This document shows positions 18,191-27,181 of a DNA stretch of 64,000 nt, in pieces (position 1 is the stretch's first letter; each line of letters begins with the position of its first letter). Made by a program: the position numbers and the translations under genes. The notes under the pieces are model-generated. The model had not been told where the DNA came from. It saw only the letters and a program-made list of their open reading frames with translations, and did not search any database. Source of the stretch: Moritella sp. F3 (GTDB lineage Bacteria > Pseudomonadota > Gammaproteobacteria > Enterobacterales > Moritellaceae); contig NZ_BLRL01000010.1 of assembly GCF_015082335.1 (NCBI RefSeq), positions 1 to 64,000 of the forward strand, in the 5' to 3' direction.

Positions 18191-18835
18191 TTATGCTATT
18201 GGCCAGTATCCTGTAATACTGTCATTACCCAGCTGTACGGTCAAGTACACATCTGTATCGCCAGTGTTATAAACCATAATATCGATTAGTTTGTTTTCTT
18301 TAGCATCATGTAAATGATAGAACTCAAATTGACGGCCTGGATTTTCATCGGCATATTGCGAAGGTGCAGAGGTTCTAAAGTCTGTTCTGTGGTGGTAACC
18401 AACCGTTGCAATATCTTGCTGGTAATAATGCTCAGCATGCCAATCACCTAAGGATACGGGCTGTTGACTTGGTAATTCCGTGAAACCGGCTTCAAATACA
18501 TCACTGAATAAGTCTAAATCGAATAATTGTGATACTTCTTCACGGGTTAGTTCTAGGCTGAGTTGGAAATTGTTACGGTCGTGACCAGGCAATGTTAACC
18601 AAACATAAGTCTGTTGCTCACCTTGCAGTTTAAAACGTGGGTAGTGTTGGTGTTCAAACTCAAATGTTTCAATCGCGATCACTTCAAACTTTTGCTTACG
18701 CACTTCGCTCGGTAAAGTGAAACTGTCGCTAAATTCGATAATATCACCCAGAATTAATTTACTGACGTGATTGAGTTCGCGGGTTGGAGTTGCTGGTGCA
18801 GATTTTTTAAATAAATTTTTGAAGAAACTCATCAT
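18191..18835 (-). CDS. DUF2491 family protein (YjfK-like)
   Basis: 214-aa cytosolic protein of the DUF2491 family, matching E. coli YjfK in size and in its position after a PspA homologue. It starts MMSFFKNLFKKSAPATP, with SD GGAG-like bases upstream, and has mostly beta-type sequence including GDIIEFSDSF, GDWHAEHYYQ and GRQFEFYHL. No catalytic motif is apparent. It lies 151 bp after the PspA gene, across a long imperfect hairpin, and 17 bp before the small two-segment gene. Function is unknown; neighbours suggest membrane-stress or envelope work. Confidence 0.83.
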   Translation of the reverse strand: MMSFFKNLFKKSAPATPTRELNHVSKLILGDIIEFSDSFTLPSEVRKQKFEVIAIETFEFEHQHYPRFKLQGEQQTYVWLTLPGHDRNNFQLSLELTREEVSQLFDLDLFSDVFEAGFTELPSQQPVSLGDWHAEHYYQQDIATVGYHHRTDFRTSAPSQYADENPGRQFEFYHLHDAKENKLIDIMVYNTGDTDVYLTVQLGNDSITGYWPIA

Positions 18836-18900
18836 GGCTCCTAAAGTATTAAACCATTTAAGTGTTAAACCATTAAAAATTATGGTTTAGCAGAATGACA

Positions 18901-18940
18901 AATAGGAACAGCACGTGTTTCCACGGTGACTGCTCCTATT
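18901..18940 (-). other. Long imperfect hairpin between the PspA and DUF2491 genes
   Basis: Arms AATAGGA-CAG and CTG-TCCTATT with an inner CGTG/CACG stem span 40 bp in the only sizeable gap of the operon. There is no T-run on the minus strand, so this looks more like an mRNA-stabilising or processing structure than a terminator. Confidence 0.5.
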
Positions 18941-18986
18941 GGGGATTAACTGACTAACTAATTTATAACTCGATTAGTCGTTAAAC

Positions 18987-19679
18987 TTAGCTATTTTGCT
19001 TGGCTTTCAAACGCTCTAGTACTGAGTTTGCGTTGCTTTGCTGTTGGCCAATACCGGCTTCAGCTAGTTTCGCTTTAAGTGATTGATCACTGCCTTCAGC
19101 ATGTAGTTCATCTGCAGCAACCATACGATCATCAAAATCTTGCTGTTTTTGCTTGATACGCTCAAGTGAATCTTTTGCACTTAGCAGTTTTGAATTGCTT
19201 GCGCTAAAGTTGTCCGTGATTGCTGATGTCGCTTTTTGTACACTGTCAGTTGTCTTAACCATGGTTAATTGACGTTGGTGTTCAGCTAGCTGGCGTTCAC
19301 TTTTCTTCACTAAATCTTTCAGTTTTGCTGCGCTGCTTGTAAAGCTATCTAGGTTTTGCTGCTGTTCGATAACTTCTTGCTCTAGTTGAGCAATTTTTTC
19401 AGCTACTTCTAATGCTAATGCTTCGTTGCCTGCATTTAATGCTTGTACTGCATAACCTTCGTGCTCAGTTAAGTTTGCTTTAACGCGTTCAAGTTCACGA
19501 CTTGACTGCATTTGCTTCGCCATTACGTCAGTTAAATTACGTTTAGCGTTGGTTAAGTGAGTTTCTGCATCGCGAATTTCTTGTTCAAAGATACGCATTG
19601 AGTTTGCATCAACAATACCTTCACCTACTTCACGGGCGCCGCCGCGGATCGCGGTCATTATTTTCTTAAAAATGCTCAT
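18987..19679 (-). CDS. PspA/IM30 family protein (YjfJ-like)
   Basis: 230-aa coiled-coil protein of the PspA/IM30 (ESCRT-III-like) family, which polymerises on the inner membrane face. It starts MSIFKKIMTAIRGGAREVGEGIVDANSMRIFEQEIRDAE, typical of YjfJ rather than phage-shock PspA. Residues about 30-175 are heptad-rich, and the C-terminus ends in the helix NANSVLERLKAK. No pspF or pspBC lies nearby, so it is not the sigma-54 phage-shock operon. It lies 22 bp after DUF2170 and before DUF2491, as in E. coli yjfIJK. Confidence 0.92.
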   Translation of the reverse strand: MSIFKKIMTAIRGGAREVGEGIVDANSMRIFEQEIRDAETHLTNAKRNLTDVMAKQMQSSRELERVKANLTEHEGYAVQALNAGNEALALEVAEKIAQLEQEVIEQQQNLDSFTSSAAKLKDLVKKSERQLAEHQRQLTMVKTTDSVQKATSAITDNFSASNSKLLSAKDSLERIKQKQQDFDDRMVAADELHAEGSDQSLKAKLAEAGIGQQQSNANSVLERLKAKQNS

Positions 19680-19701
19680 AAACTTCTCCTTCGAAGTAGG
19701 G

Positions 19702-20115
19702 TTAAACTAAATAATCTGATAATTCAGTAATAACTTCAAGACTGTTATCACTTAATACAACTAATTCGTGTTCGATATCGGCAATGGTTGATTGCACTGA
19801 TAACGCGCCGTATACCACATACATATCGTCAATTTTAGCGAATGATGACAGTGGCATTGGAATGTTCAGCTCTAACATCGCTTCTAACATATCCACACGT
19901 TTTTCTGTTTTAACTTCGTTTTCGCCCCATAAATAAGCAATACAAAGAATTTGCTCATCGGTGACAGAAACAAAAATTGGAATTTCTTCACGACCTTCAA
20001 CGTCGACACGTAGTACATCAACATCACCCGAAATAGGGGTGCAGTCAAACTTGTAACCAGTATCAGACTTGTCGCCAAGATCATTAAGATAATTTGCAAT
20101 TTTATGTATGTTCAT
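19702..20115 (-). CDS. DUF2170 family protein (YjfI-like)
   Basis: 137-aa acidic cytosolic protein of the DUF2170 family, with an alpha/beta pattern reminiscent of secretion-chaperone-like folds (KIANYLNDLGDKS, LCIAYLWGENEVKTEKR, LEAMLELNIPMPLSSFAK). I use the ATG at 20115, which has AAGGAAC six bases upstream. The earlier in-frame ATG at 20133 has no SD and falls inside a palindromic operator. First gene of the four-gene operon that includes the PspA homologue. Function is unknown. Confidence 0.84.
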   Translation of the reverse strand: MNIHKIANYLNDLGDKSDTGYKFDCTPISGDVDVLRVDVEGREEIPIFVSVTDEQILCIAYLWGENEVKTEKRVDMLEAMLELNIPMPLSSFAKIDDMYVVYGALSVQSTIADIEHELVVLSDNSLEVITELSDYLV

Positions 20116-20126
20116 CTTGTTCCTTT

Positions 20127-20182
20127 TTGACATATTATGTCTAAGTGATATTAACTTTAAGCCTCAAGACATAATATGTCAA
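20127..20182 (-). promoter_or_regulatory. Promoter with paired palindromic operators of the DUF2170-PspA operon
   Basis: On the minus strand a consensus -35 (TTGACA, 20177-20182) and a -10 (TAAAGT, 20154-20159) are spaced 17 bp. The -35 lies inside the 13-bp palindrome GACATAATATGTC (20168-20180). A second palindrome, GACATATTATGTC (20129-20141), lies downstream of the expected start point and just before the Shine-Dalgarno. The two 16-mers (20127-20142 and 20167-20182) are exact reverse complements, 39-40 bp apart centre to centre. This strongly suggests a repressor acting at two sites. Confidence 0.8.
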
Positions 20183-20319
20183 GTGGCTGATGCTTAATTT
20201 ATATTATTTTATAATACTTATAGATAATCCGGTTACTTTATTTGGTGCGTAAACGGCGTGAAAGTTCACTGTCATCAATGAACTAAAATCTTAGCGCGCT
20301 TTAAAGCAGCGCCAAGGGA

Positions 20320-21216
20320 TTAAATTAATAATGCTGTTAGGATAAAGGCGATTGATAAATTAATTGCCATATCCATCGCAGCGATGCCGACGTTATTTTG
20401 TAAATCCACTTCTTTATTAATATTCACGCCATTAAGAATAATTTTCTTGGCGATGATCGCTAAGATGGTAAAGGTGGTTAACATGACGAGGCTAAACAGC
20501 ATCCACGATCCTAATGTTGTCATCAGACTGGCGCTATCATAATAGATATAATTGCTGGCTATCGTTACCGAGATCGCAACACTAATAAGGTAGCCGCCAT
20601 GACGCAGGGCAACGGCAATATTATTGTCTTTAAAGGCTTGCTGCATTGTCGTGCCGAGATTACCACGTGAATAACGGTGTTCGCGGTAACGCGTCACCAA
20701 TAGCATGATGGTTTGCGATATCAGGAAACCAGTGAAGATCGCAATAAAGGTAATTAGCTCTAAGCCTTCAGCCCAAACGAGTGTTGAACGAATGATTATC
20801 GCAGTAGCAATGGAGGCGCACGCATCGACAATCGCTACGGCGACATTACGCTCGGCAACTTCGGTATTTTTATCCAGTTTATTAAGCGATACACGGTCAT
20901 GGATCCAACGCCCCAGTTTGATCAGTACTAATCCGGCTAACCCATAAAGGCTTATGCCGACTATTTCTAACGGCAAGGTTGCTGCTTTTTCCCCTGAAAT
21001 TGCACCTGACAACACGATGCCTAAACCAAATGTAGCGCCAGCTAAACTAATACCAAAAGCAAAGTTATCGCGGGTGGCTAATTCATTAATGGTATCTATC
21101 TTGTCGACAGCGCCAGTAAAGAATCGCATGGCGGATAAAAGTACTAAGGCGATGATCAGATCTACGGCTAAAAATAGCAGTAGATCTGAGGATAGGATCG
21201 TTTCAAAAACTGACAT
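20320..21216 (-). CDS. DUF350 integral membrane protein (duplicated YjfL-like)
   Basis: 298-aa inner-membrane protein with about eight hydrophobic helices arranged as two tandem DUF350 units (about 1-140 and 145-298). Each has a related NVAVAIVDAxxSIATAIIIR / NVGIAAMDMAINLSIAFIL segment near its end. E. coli YjfL is a single unit of about 130 aa, so this is the doubled form. It lies upstream of the DUF2170-PspA operon on the same strand, but 204 bp away and outside that operon's promoter, so it is probably a separate transcript of the same module. Function is unknown. Confidence 0.86.
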   Translation of the reverse strand: MSVFETILSSDLLLFLAVDLIIALVLLSAMRFFTGAVDKIDTINELATRDNFAFGISLAGATFGLGIVLSGAISGEKAATLPLEIVGISLYGLAGLVLIKLGRWIHDRVSLNKLDKNTEVAERNVAVAIVDACASIATAIIIRSTLVWAEGLELITFIAIFTGFLISQTIMLLVTRYREHRYSRGNLGTTMQQAFKDNNIAVALRHGGYLISVAISVTIASNYIYYDSASLMTTLGSWMLFSLVMLTTFTILAIIAKKIILNGVNINKEVDLQNNVGIAAMDMAINLSIAFILTALLI

Positions 21217-21407
21217 TAAAGGTTACCTTCTTTTACGATTTTAGCTGCCATCATCGCTTACTAATGATAAGTTTACTAAATAAATTAATATCGCTAATTA
21301 ATAGCATGTAAGGCATAGCCTGTCTAGATGTGCATTGTTGATATAAACAGCTGATATAATTTGTTAAATTAATTGGATCTCAAGCCTTAATTATATGGAT
21401 GTCGTGT

Positions 21408-24275
21408 ATGAGTACAGAATGTCAAATTGTTGATGTATTAGCAGATACTGGAAGTAGGTATTGGCAACGTTGGTGCGACCGCAATAGCGCTGATCTCGCA
21501 TTATTATCAGCCGAGCAAATAGCCCAAACTCAGCGGGTATTTTCGTTAAGTGATTTCATTGCTGAAAGTTGTATTAACAACACTGGCTTACTTACCGATA
21601 TTTGGCAGTCTGGTTTACTTTTACAGGCATCACGTACCGCGGAAGTTGAGCATCATTTAAATGCCCAGTTAACGGCTTGTGATTCAGAAGCAAACTTATT
21701 ACGCACGGTTCGAAAATTTCGCCGCTTTCATATGTGTATTATCGCTTGGCGAGAGCTATTACAAGTTGCCGAGCTAACAGAAAGTTTAGCCCATACTTCG
21801 CATTTGGCCGATAGTCTGATTGAAGGTGCATTGGATTGGTTGTATCAATTACAGTGTAAAGAGCAGGGGACACCTGTTAATGCTGAAGGCGTCAAGCAAC
21901 AGCTCGTTATCTTAGCCATGGGTAAATTAGGCGGTGGTGAACTTAACTTCTCATCGGATATAGACCTGATTTTTACTTACCCTGAAACGGGCGAGACAGT
22001 TGGTGCTGGCCGCAGCGTCGCCAATCAAAAATTCTTCCAACGCCTAGGGCAGCGCTTAATTGCCGCCTTGCATCAATTTACTGCTGATGGCTTTGCTTAT
22101 CGTGTGGATATGCGTTTGCGTCCGTTTGGTGATTCAGGCCCCTTAGTCATGAGCTTTAATGCGTTTGAGGAGTATTACCAGAATCAAGGTCGTGACTGGG
22201 AACGTTATGCCATGGTAAAAGCCCGAGCGTTGGGGGGGAATGCCGAAACACGGGTTGAGCTAGAACAGATGTTACGTCCGTTTATTTATCGTCGCTATGT
22301 GGATTTTAGTGCGATTGATGCGCTGCGTAATATGAAAGCCATGATCAAAGCTGAAGTACGCCGCAAAGGTTTGAAGGATAATATCAAGCTTGGTAGTGGC
22401 GGCATTCGTGAAGTTGAGTTTATAGCACAGACCTTCCAGCTTATTCGTGGTGGCCGAGAACCAGTACTACAAATCAAATCGTTATTAGCGACCCTCAAAG
22501 TATTGCTGTCGATTGGCGAACTCTCGAATGAGAGTTATACCGTATTGACCGAAAGTTATTGTTATTTACGTAAAGTGGAGAATGTTCTCCAGCAGATTAA
22601 TGATGCGCAAACTCAAACCTTGCCGCAGTCAGACTTAGATCGTAGCCGTTTAATTAGTGTATTAGATTATCCTGACTGGGAGCATTTCTACGTCGACGTT
22701 AATCAGGTGATGGCCAAGATCAACGCGGAGTTTAGTCAAGTTATTGGTAGTGATGACGATGATCATGAAGAATCTTTACCGTCATTAGATTTATGGCATT
22801 TAGAATTATCTGCCGATGAAGCGGTAGCCTTGCTTGCCGAATATGGTTTAGCCGAACAGGATGCGCAAACTTTTGCGCGTGACTTAATTCATTTTAAAAG
22901 TGATTGTGAACGCAAAGCGGTAGGACCACGTGGTCGCCAAACCATCGAGAAATTATTACCTAAACTATTATTTTCAATTCTTAAAGCGGATGATCCCGTG
23001 GCTTTATTCCCACGTATTATCGCGCTGTTATTGAAGATTTTAAATCGTACAGCGTATTTAGAATTGTTAGCAGAAAACGACTTAGCTTTAACGCAATTAC
23101 TCCGCTTGTGTAGCGCCAGTTCGATGGTGGCAAAGCAGTTATCGACGCACCCAATCTTATTAGATGAGTTGTTGGTGCCATCGCACCTATATCATCCAAC
23201 ACCGTTACACCAATATCGCAGTGAACTACGTCAGTTTATGCTGCGTATTCCGGAAGAAGATCATGAACAGCAGTTAGAGGCCTTGCGCCAATTTAAGCAA
23301 ACTCAATTACTGCGTATTGCGGCGACTGACATTGCTGGTGAATTAGCGCTAATGAAAGTCAGTGATCACCTTACCTGGTTAGCGGAAGCGGTGATTGATA
23401 ACGTGGTTAATCTGGCATGGCAACAACTGGAAGAAAAACACGGTGTGCCACATAACGTTGTCGAAACGGGTGAGAAAGGCTTTGCTGTTGTGGCTTACGG
23501 TAAGCTTGGCGGTATTGAATTAGGTTATGGCTCGGACTTAGATTTGGTGTTCATTCATAATTGCGAAACCGCTGGCATGACCAATGGCGTTAAACAGATT
23601 GATAGTCGTCAGTTCTATCTGCGTCTTGCACAACGTATTATTCATATCTTTAGTACTCGCACTAGTACCGGCATTTTATATGAAGTTGATATGCGCTTAC
23701 GTCCCTCTGGTAGCTCGGGTGTGCTAGCTTGTCCGGTATCGAGATTCTTAGATTATCAGAGTAAAGAGGCTTGGACGTGGGAGCATCAATCACTTGTCCG
23801 TACGCGTATTGTCTATGGTGATAAGCTGATCCAAAAACGCTTTAGCGAGGTGAAGCGCAGTATTATTGCTACTCCGCGTGATACCGCTGAATTGCAAAAA
23901 CAAGTGGTCGAAATGCGTCTGAAAATGCGTAACCATTTGTTAAAAGTTACAGCTGATGAATTTGATATTAAACAGTCAGCGGGCGGTATTACTGATATTG
24001 AATTCATGATGCAGTATATCGTCTTAAATCATGCGGCTGAGATGCCGAAGATCCAGCTATGGCCTGATAATGTTCGTATTATTAGTCGCTGTGTGTCAGA
24101 GGGGCTTATTAGCGAAGAGTTAGGCTCCAACTTAACTGCCAGTTATTGCCAGATGCGTGATGAGATCCACCGTCTTAATTTACTCGGTAAAAAGGGCATC
24201 GTGGCGAATACAGCGTTTATTGCCCAGCGCAAAATCGTGACTGACTATTGGCAGCAGCTGTTTGCAGTTGAATAA
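21408..24275 (+). CDS. glnE: Bifunctional glutamine synthetase adenylyltransferase/deadenylase
   Basis: Adds AMP to, and removes it from, glutamine synthetase in response to PII and glutamine. It has two nucleotidyltransferase domains: GKLGGGELNFSSDIDLIF at about residues 167-187 (deadenylase half) and GKLGGIELGYGSDLDLVF at about 697-717 (adenylylase half). Each carries the G-G/S...D-x-D metal motif and is followed by a helical GlnD/GlnE-type region (SGGIREVEFIAQ; AGGITDIEFMMQ). About 955 aa, near E. coli GlnE (946). Start 21408 is preferred for its GGA eight bases upstream; ATG 21399 adds three residues. A strong terminator follows. Confidence 0.96.
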   Translation: MSTECQIVDVLADTGSRYWQRWCDRNSADLALLSAEQIAQTQRVFSLSDFIAESCINNTGLLTDIWQSGLLLQASRTAEVEHHLNAQLTACDSEANLLRTVRKFRRFHMCIIAWRELLQVAELTESLAHTSHLADSLIEGALDWLYQLQCKEQGTPVNAEGVKQQLVILAMGKLGGGELNFSSDIDLIFTYPETGETVGAGRSVANQKFFQRLGQRLIAALHQFTADGFAYRVDMRLRPFGDSGPLVMSFNAFEEYYQNQGRDWERYAMVKARALGGNAETRVELEQMLRPFIYRRYVDFSAIDALRNMKAMIKAEVRRKGLKDNIKLGSGGIREVEFIAQTFQLIRGGREPVLQIKSLLATLKVLLSIGELSNESYTVLTESYCYLRKVENVLQQINDAQTQTLPQSDLDRSRLISVLDYPDWEHFYVDVNQVMAKINAEFSQVIGSDDDDHEESLPSLDLWHLELSADEAVALLAEYGLAEQDAQTFARDLIHFKSDCERKAVGPRGRQTIEKLLPKLLFSILKADDPVALFPRIIALLLKILNRTAYLELLAENDLALTQLLRLCSASSMVAKQLSTHPILLDELLVPSHLYHPTPLHQYRSELRQFMLRIPEEDHEQQLEALRQFKQTQLLRIAATDIAGELALMKVSDHLTWLAEAVIDNVVNLAWQQLEEKHGVPHNVVETGEKGFAVVAYGKLGGIELGYGSDLDLVFIHNCETAGMTNGVKQIDSRQFYLRLAQRIIHIFSTRTSTGILYEVDMRLRPSGSSGVLACPVSRFLDYQSKEAWTWEHQSLVRTRIVYGDKLIQKRFSEVKRSIIATPRDTAELQKQVVEMRLKMRNHLLKVTADEFDIKQSAGGITDIEFMMQYIVLNHAAEMPKIQLWPDNVRIISRCVSEGLISEELGSNLTASYCQMRDEIHRLNLLGKKGIVANTAFIAQRKIVTDYWQQLFAVE

Positions 24276-24316
24276 CCCCCCATTTCTAATTAGAAAAATA
24301 ACTAAAGAAAGTAATT

Positions 24317-24366
24317 AAAAAAGCGCTTGATGCAGGGAATATGCTTCCAGTATCAAGCGCTTTTTT
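24317..24366. terminator. Bidirectional terminator between glnE and lpxL
   Basis: A 15-bp stem (24317-24331 with 24352-24366) contains AAGCGCTTGAT/ATCAAGCGCTT and ends in a T6 run. The A6 run on the other side gives a T-run for lpxL on the minus strand. Confidence 0.9.
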
Positions 24367-24424
24367 AGTTTTAGTTCTGGGCTACTGACGTAATGAATTA
24401 CATCGTTAACTGTCAGCTATCGGC

Positions 24425-25393
24425 TTATTTATACAAGCTCGGCTCACCTTTTGGACGCGTTTTAAAACGGCGATGTAACCACATGTATTGTGGCACCTGT
24501 TCTAAAATGGATTGCTCACATTCTTTATTGCAGACCTTAGCATCTTCAATTTCATTGCCCGTAGGGAAGTTCTCTAAAGGTGCGCGAATCGTTAACTTAT
24601 AGCGCCCATCAGGTAAGCGGCAAGAAGATGCTGGGTAAGTCTTGGTATTGCTACCCGAAGCAAACACGGTCGTACCCGTGATCGTACACGCTTTATCTAC
24701 GGCGAAAAACGGCACGAATACACTTCGACGTGGGCCGTAGTCATGATCAGGTGCATACCATAATGGTTCACCTTCATCGAGTACGCGTAACATGCCTTTA
24801 ATATCTCGGCGGTTGATTAAGCCTTTATTTGACAGTGTACGGCCACGGCATTGTAGATATTCCATCAATGGGTTTTTGTTCGGACGGTAGATTGCATAAG
24901 CAGGTCGTAATAAACCAAAAATACGCGCAGATATTTCTAGCGATAGGAAATGTGCGCCCAAGATCAACATACCATTGCCGTCAGCCTTAGCTTGGTCGAT
25001 ATGTTCTTGTCCTTCGATGACCATATTCTGTTTAATACGCCAATCTGGCCAGAACCAAGCGTTTGCAGTATCAATTACGGCTAACCCGGTATATTCAAAA
25101 TTTTCTTTTGCTAGTGCTGTAATCTCATCCGCTGATTTTTCTGGGAAGCTTAAGGCGAGATTCTGCTGCGCTGTTTTTAGACGCTTAGGGATAATTCTCA
25201 TGACCAAGCGACCTAATCCACGGCCCAATACATTCTGCACCTTGTTGGGTAACAAAGAAATAAACCACAACAAAGTGGCGGCCAATAGTAACGGCCAGTT
25301 TTTAGGGTGCAGGAAACTTAATTCAAACTTGGTATTTTCTTTGGTGACCATCGATTTTTCGACTTTACGATTGTTTGTCATTGCAATTCTCAT
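24425..25393 (-). CDS. lpxL: Kdo2-lipid IVA lauroyl acyltransferase
   Basis: Inner-membrane late acyltransferase of lipid A synthesis, transferring an acyl chain (laurate in E. coli) from ACP to Kdo2-lipid IVA. An N-terminal membrane helix (about 33-50) precedes the catalytic HX4E motif in LILGAHFLSLEISARIFG. YRPNKNPLMEYLQCRGR, WYAPDHDYGPRRSVFVPFFAV and the C-terminal PQYMWLHRRFKTRPKGEPS closely match LpxL rather than LpxM. At 322 aa it includes an N-terminal lead of about 15 residues; an internal start at MVTKEN (25351) is possible. The actual acyl chain is unknown. Confidence 0.92.
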   Translation of the reverse strand: MRIAMTNNRKVEKSMVTKENTKFELSFLHPKNWPLLLAATLLWFISLLPNKVQNVLGRGLGRLVMRIIPKRLKTAQQNLALSFPEKSADEITALAKENFEYTGLAVIDTANAWFWPDWRIKQNMVIEGQEHIDQAKADGNGMLILGAHFLSLEISARIFGLLRPAYAIYRPNKNPLMEYLQCRGRTLSNKGLINRRDIKGMLRVLDEGEPLWYAPDHDYGPRRSVFVPFFAVDKACTITGTTVFASGSNTKTYPASSCRLPDGRYKLTIRAPLENFPTGNEIEDAKVCNKECEQSILEQVPQYMWLHRRFKTRPKGEPSLYK

Positions 25394-25508
25394 TCGCGCG
25401 AGTTGATACTAGCTATATTAGTAATTACTTAATGTTAAGTTTTGATACTAAGTGCCTAATATGTATTTTTATTGATGTTCTGTTGCTGTTACAGTGGATT
25501 TTAGATAT

Positions 25509-25535
25509 AAAAAAGGCGACTCAAATGGTCGCCTT
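25509..25535 (-). terminator. Terminator of tolC
   Basis: On the minus strand, after the tolC stop, an 8-bp GC-rich stem (AAGGCGAC/GTCGCCTT) with a 7-base loop is followed by a run of T. Confidence 0.85.
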
Positions 25536-25558
25536 AGTATTCTAGATAACGCAGTTAT

Positions 25559-26902
25559 TTAGTTGCTCGTTTCTAACCCAGCATTAACTAAAATAATATC
25601 TTCAGCGTTCAACGTACCAGCGGCTTGTTTTAACTGTAACATACTAATGATGTAGTTATAACGTGATGCTGATAATGATTGCTTTGATTGGTATAAGCTT
25701 TTCGTCGCATTCAATACGTCGATAATCGTACGAGTACCCACACCAAAACCAGCTTCTGTTGCTTCTAGTGCACTTTCAGATGATTTAACTGTTTGTTCAT
25801 ACGCTTTAATAGAGCTTAATCCGGCCGTTACATTGTTGTAATAAGTACGAATTTGCGTTTGTACTTCACGACTCGCTTTGGTTAATTGTTCTTGGCTTGC
25901 TGTAACTTGATAAACAGCTTGTTTCTCTGTCGATGTTACTGCGCCACCTGTGTATAGCGGCATGCTAAATTCGATGCCTACATTAGCAGAAGAAACAGTG
26001 CTTTCGAGACCATCACCACCATTATTATAATCATCGCCATAACCAGTGTAAGCTGCGCCTGCATTTGCCACTAGGTTTAATGACATATTATCTGCAGAAC
26101 TGGCTAACTCAACATTACCTTCAGCGATTTGCTTAGCAATACGTTGGATCTGAATTGATAAGTTTTGGTTGTTAGCAGTGTCTAACCAGTTATTACGTTG
26201 ACCGTTTGGCGCTGTAGGGCTAAAACGGGCCGTATTAAGTGGTGAAATATCGGTATGGGTTAAACCAGTAATTTCAGTCAGAGACTCATAACTGTTCGCT
26301 AAAGTATTTTCAGCATTAATTACTTCTGCAACGGATAAATCAAACGTTGATTGTGCTTCTAATACGTCAGTTTTATCGGTTAGACCTACATTGTAGCGTT
26401 GCGTCGTTTGTTCTAATTGACGCTCTACCGCTTCTTTATTACGGTTAGAGAATTCTAGCGTATCGTTAGCGGTTAATACGCTAAAGTAAGCATTCGATAC
26501 ACGTAAAATCAGGCTTTGTAGCTCTGCTTGAACGGCTAATTCACTTTGTTCTGCCTGTTTCGCTGCTTGGCTAACATTGATGAAGTTACTTTCTTCATAT
26601 AATGATTGGGTTAGACCAATACCCACGGTGCCTGTAAGTGCATTACGGTTAGCGGTGTCGCTTGCCGTTGTTGTATCGCTCGTAATACCGTAACCCAAAT
26701 CAGCAGTTAGGCCAATTTGTGGTAAGTTTGATGCTTCTTGTTCAGTAATCTTCTCTAGTGCTGCATCACGGTTTGCTTGTGCTTCTAAGTAAAGAGGATC
26801 TTTGGTCAAGGCTTGTTCAAATATTTGCTGTAAATTATCAGCACTTGCTGAATGAGCAAAAAATGCCAGACCGCAGGCTAGAAGAATTTTATTAAACTTC
26901 AT
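25559..26902 (-). CDS. tolC: Outer membrane efflux channel TolC
   Basis: Trimeric outer-membrane channel-tunnel used by RND and ABC efflux pumps and type I secretion. A signal peptide (cut near ASA, residue 21) is followed by the two repeated OEP domains with long coiled-coil segments, for example DNLQQIFEQALTKDPLYLEAQANRDAA and GVGTRTIIDVLNATKSLYQSKQSLSASRYNYI. At 447 aa it is slightly shorter than E. coli TolC (493), lacking most of its C-terminal tail. It is divergent from nudF, as in E. coli. It may serve the RND pump at 31.7-35.5 kb, which lacks its own channel. Confidence 0.95.
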   Translation of the reverse strand: MKFNKILLACGLAFFAHSASADNLQQIFEQALTKDPLYLEAQANRDAALEKITEQEASNLPQIGLTADLGYGITSDTTTASDTANRNALTGTVGIGLTQSLYEESNFINVSQAAKQAEQSELAVQAELQSLILRVSNAYFSVLTANDTLEFSNRNKEAVERQLEQTTQRYNVGLTDKTDVLEAQSTFDLSVAEVINAENTLANSYESLTEITGLTHTDISPLNTARFSPTAPNGQRNNWLDTANNQNLSIQIQRIAKQIAEGNVELASSADNMSLNLVANAGAAYTGYGDDYNNGGDGLESTVSSANVGIEFSMPLYTGGAVTSTEKQAVYQVTASQEQLTKASREVQTQIRTYYNNVTAGLSSIKAYEQTVKSSESALEATEAGFGVGTRTIIDVLNATKSLYQSKQSLSASRYNYIISMLQLKQAAGTLNAEDIILVNAGLETSN

Positions 26903-26982
26903 TAGTGGTTACCTTAAGTATAAATAGTTGCCGTTATGAGCTCGCATAACATATGTAATGATAACTGCTTAGTCAAATTAAT

Positions 26983-27003
26983 AATTATCCAAAAAGGATA
27001 GTT
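26983..27003. other. Small inverted repeat in the tolC-nudF divergent region
   Basis: AATTATCC and GGATAGTT flank five A residues in the 279-bp divergent spacer. It could be an operator for tolC or nudF or a chance hairpin. Nothing else stands out in this spacer. Confidence 0.3.
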
Positions 27004-27181
27004 AGATTAATAGAAGACGTTCATCTTATACTAGGCGTTATCTCAAAGCTCGAGTTTTAAACGTTGGATCAATAGCGATATTGCATAAATTAGTACAATT
27101 ACTAGGAATTATCCTTAAACCTAGCTGCCCACATAGTATTCACCGTAACCCTTTATTATCAGTATATTTGAGGAGATGTAA

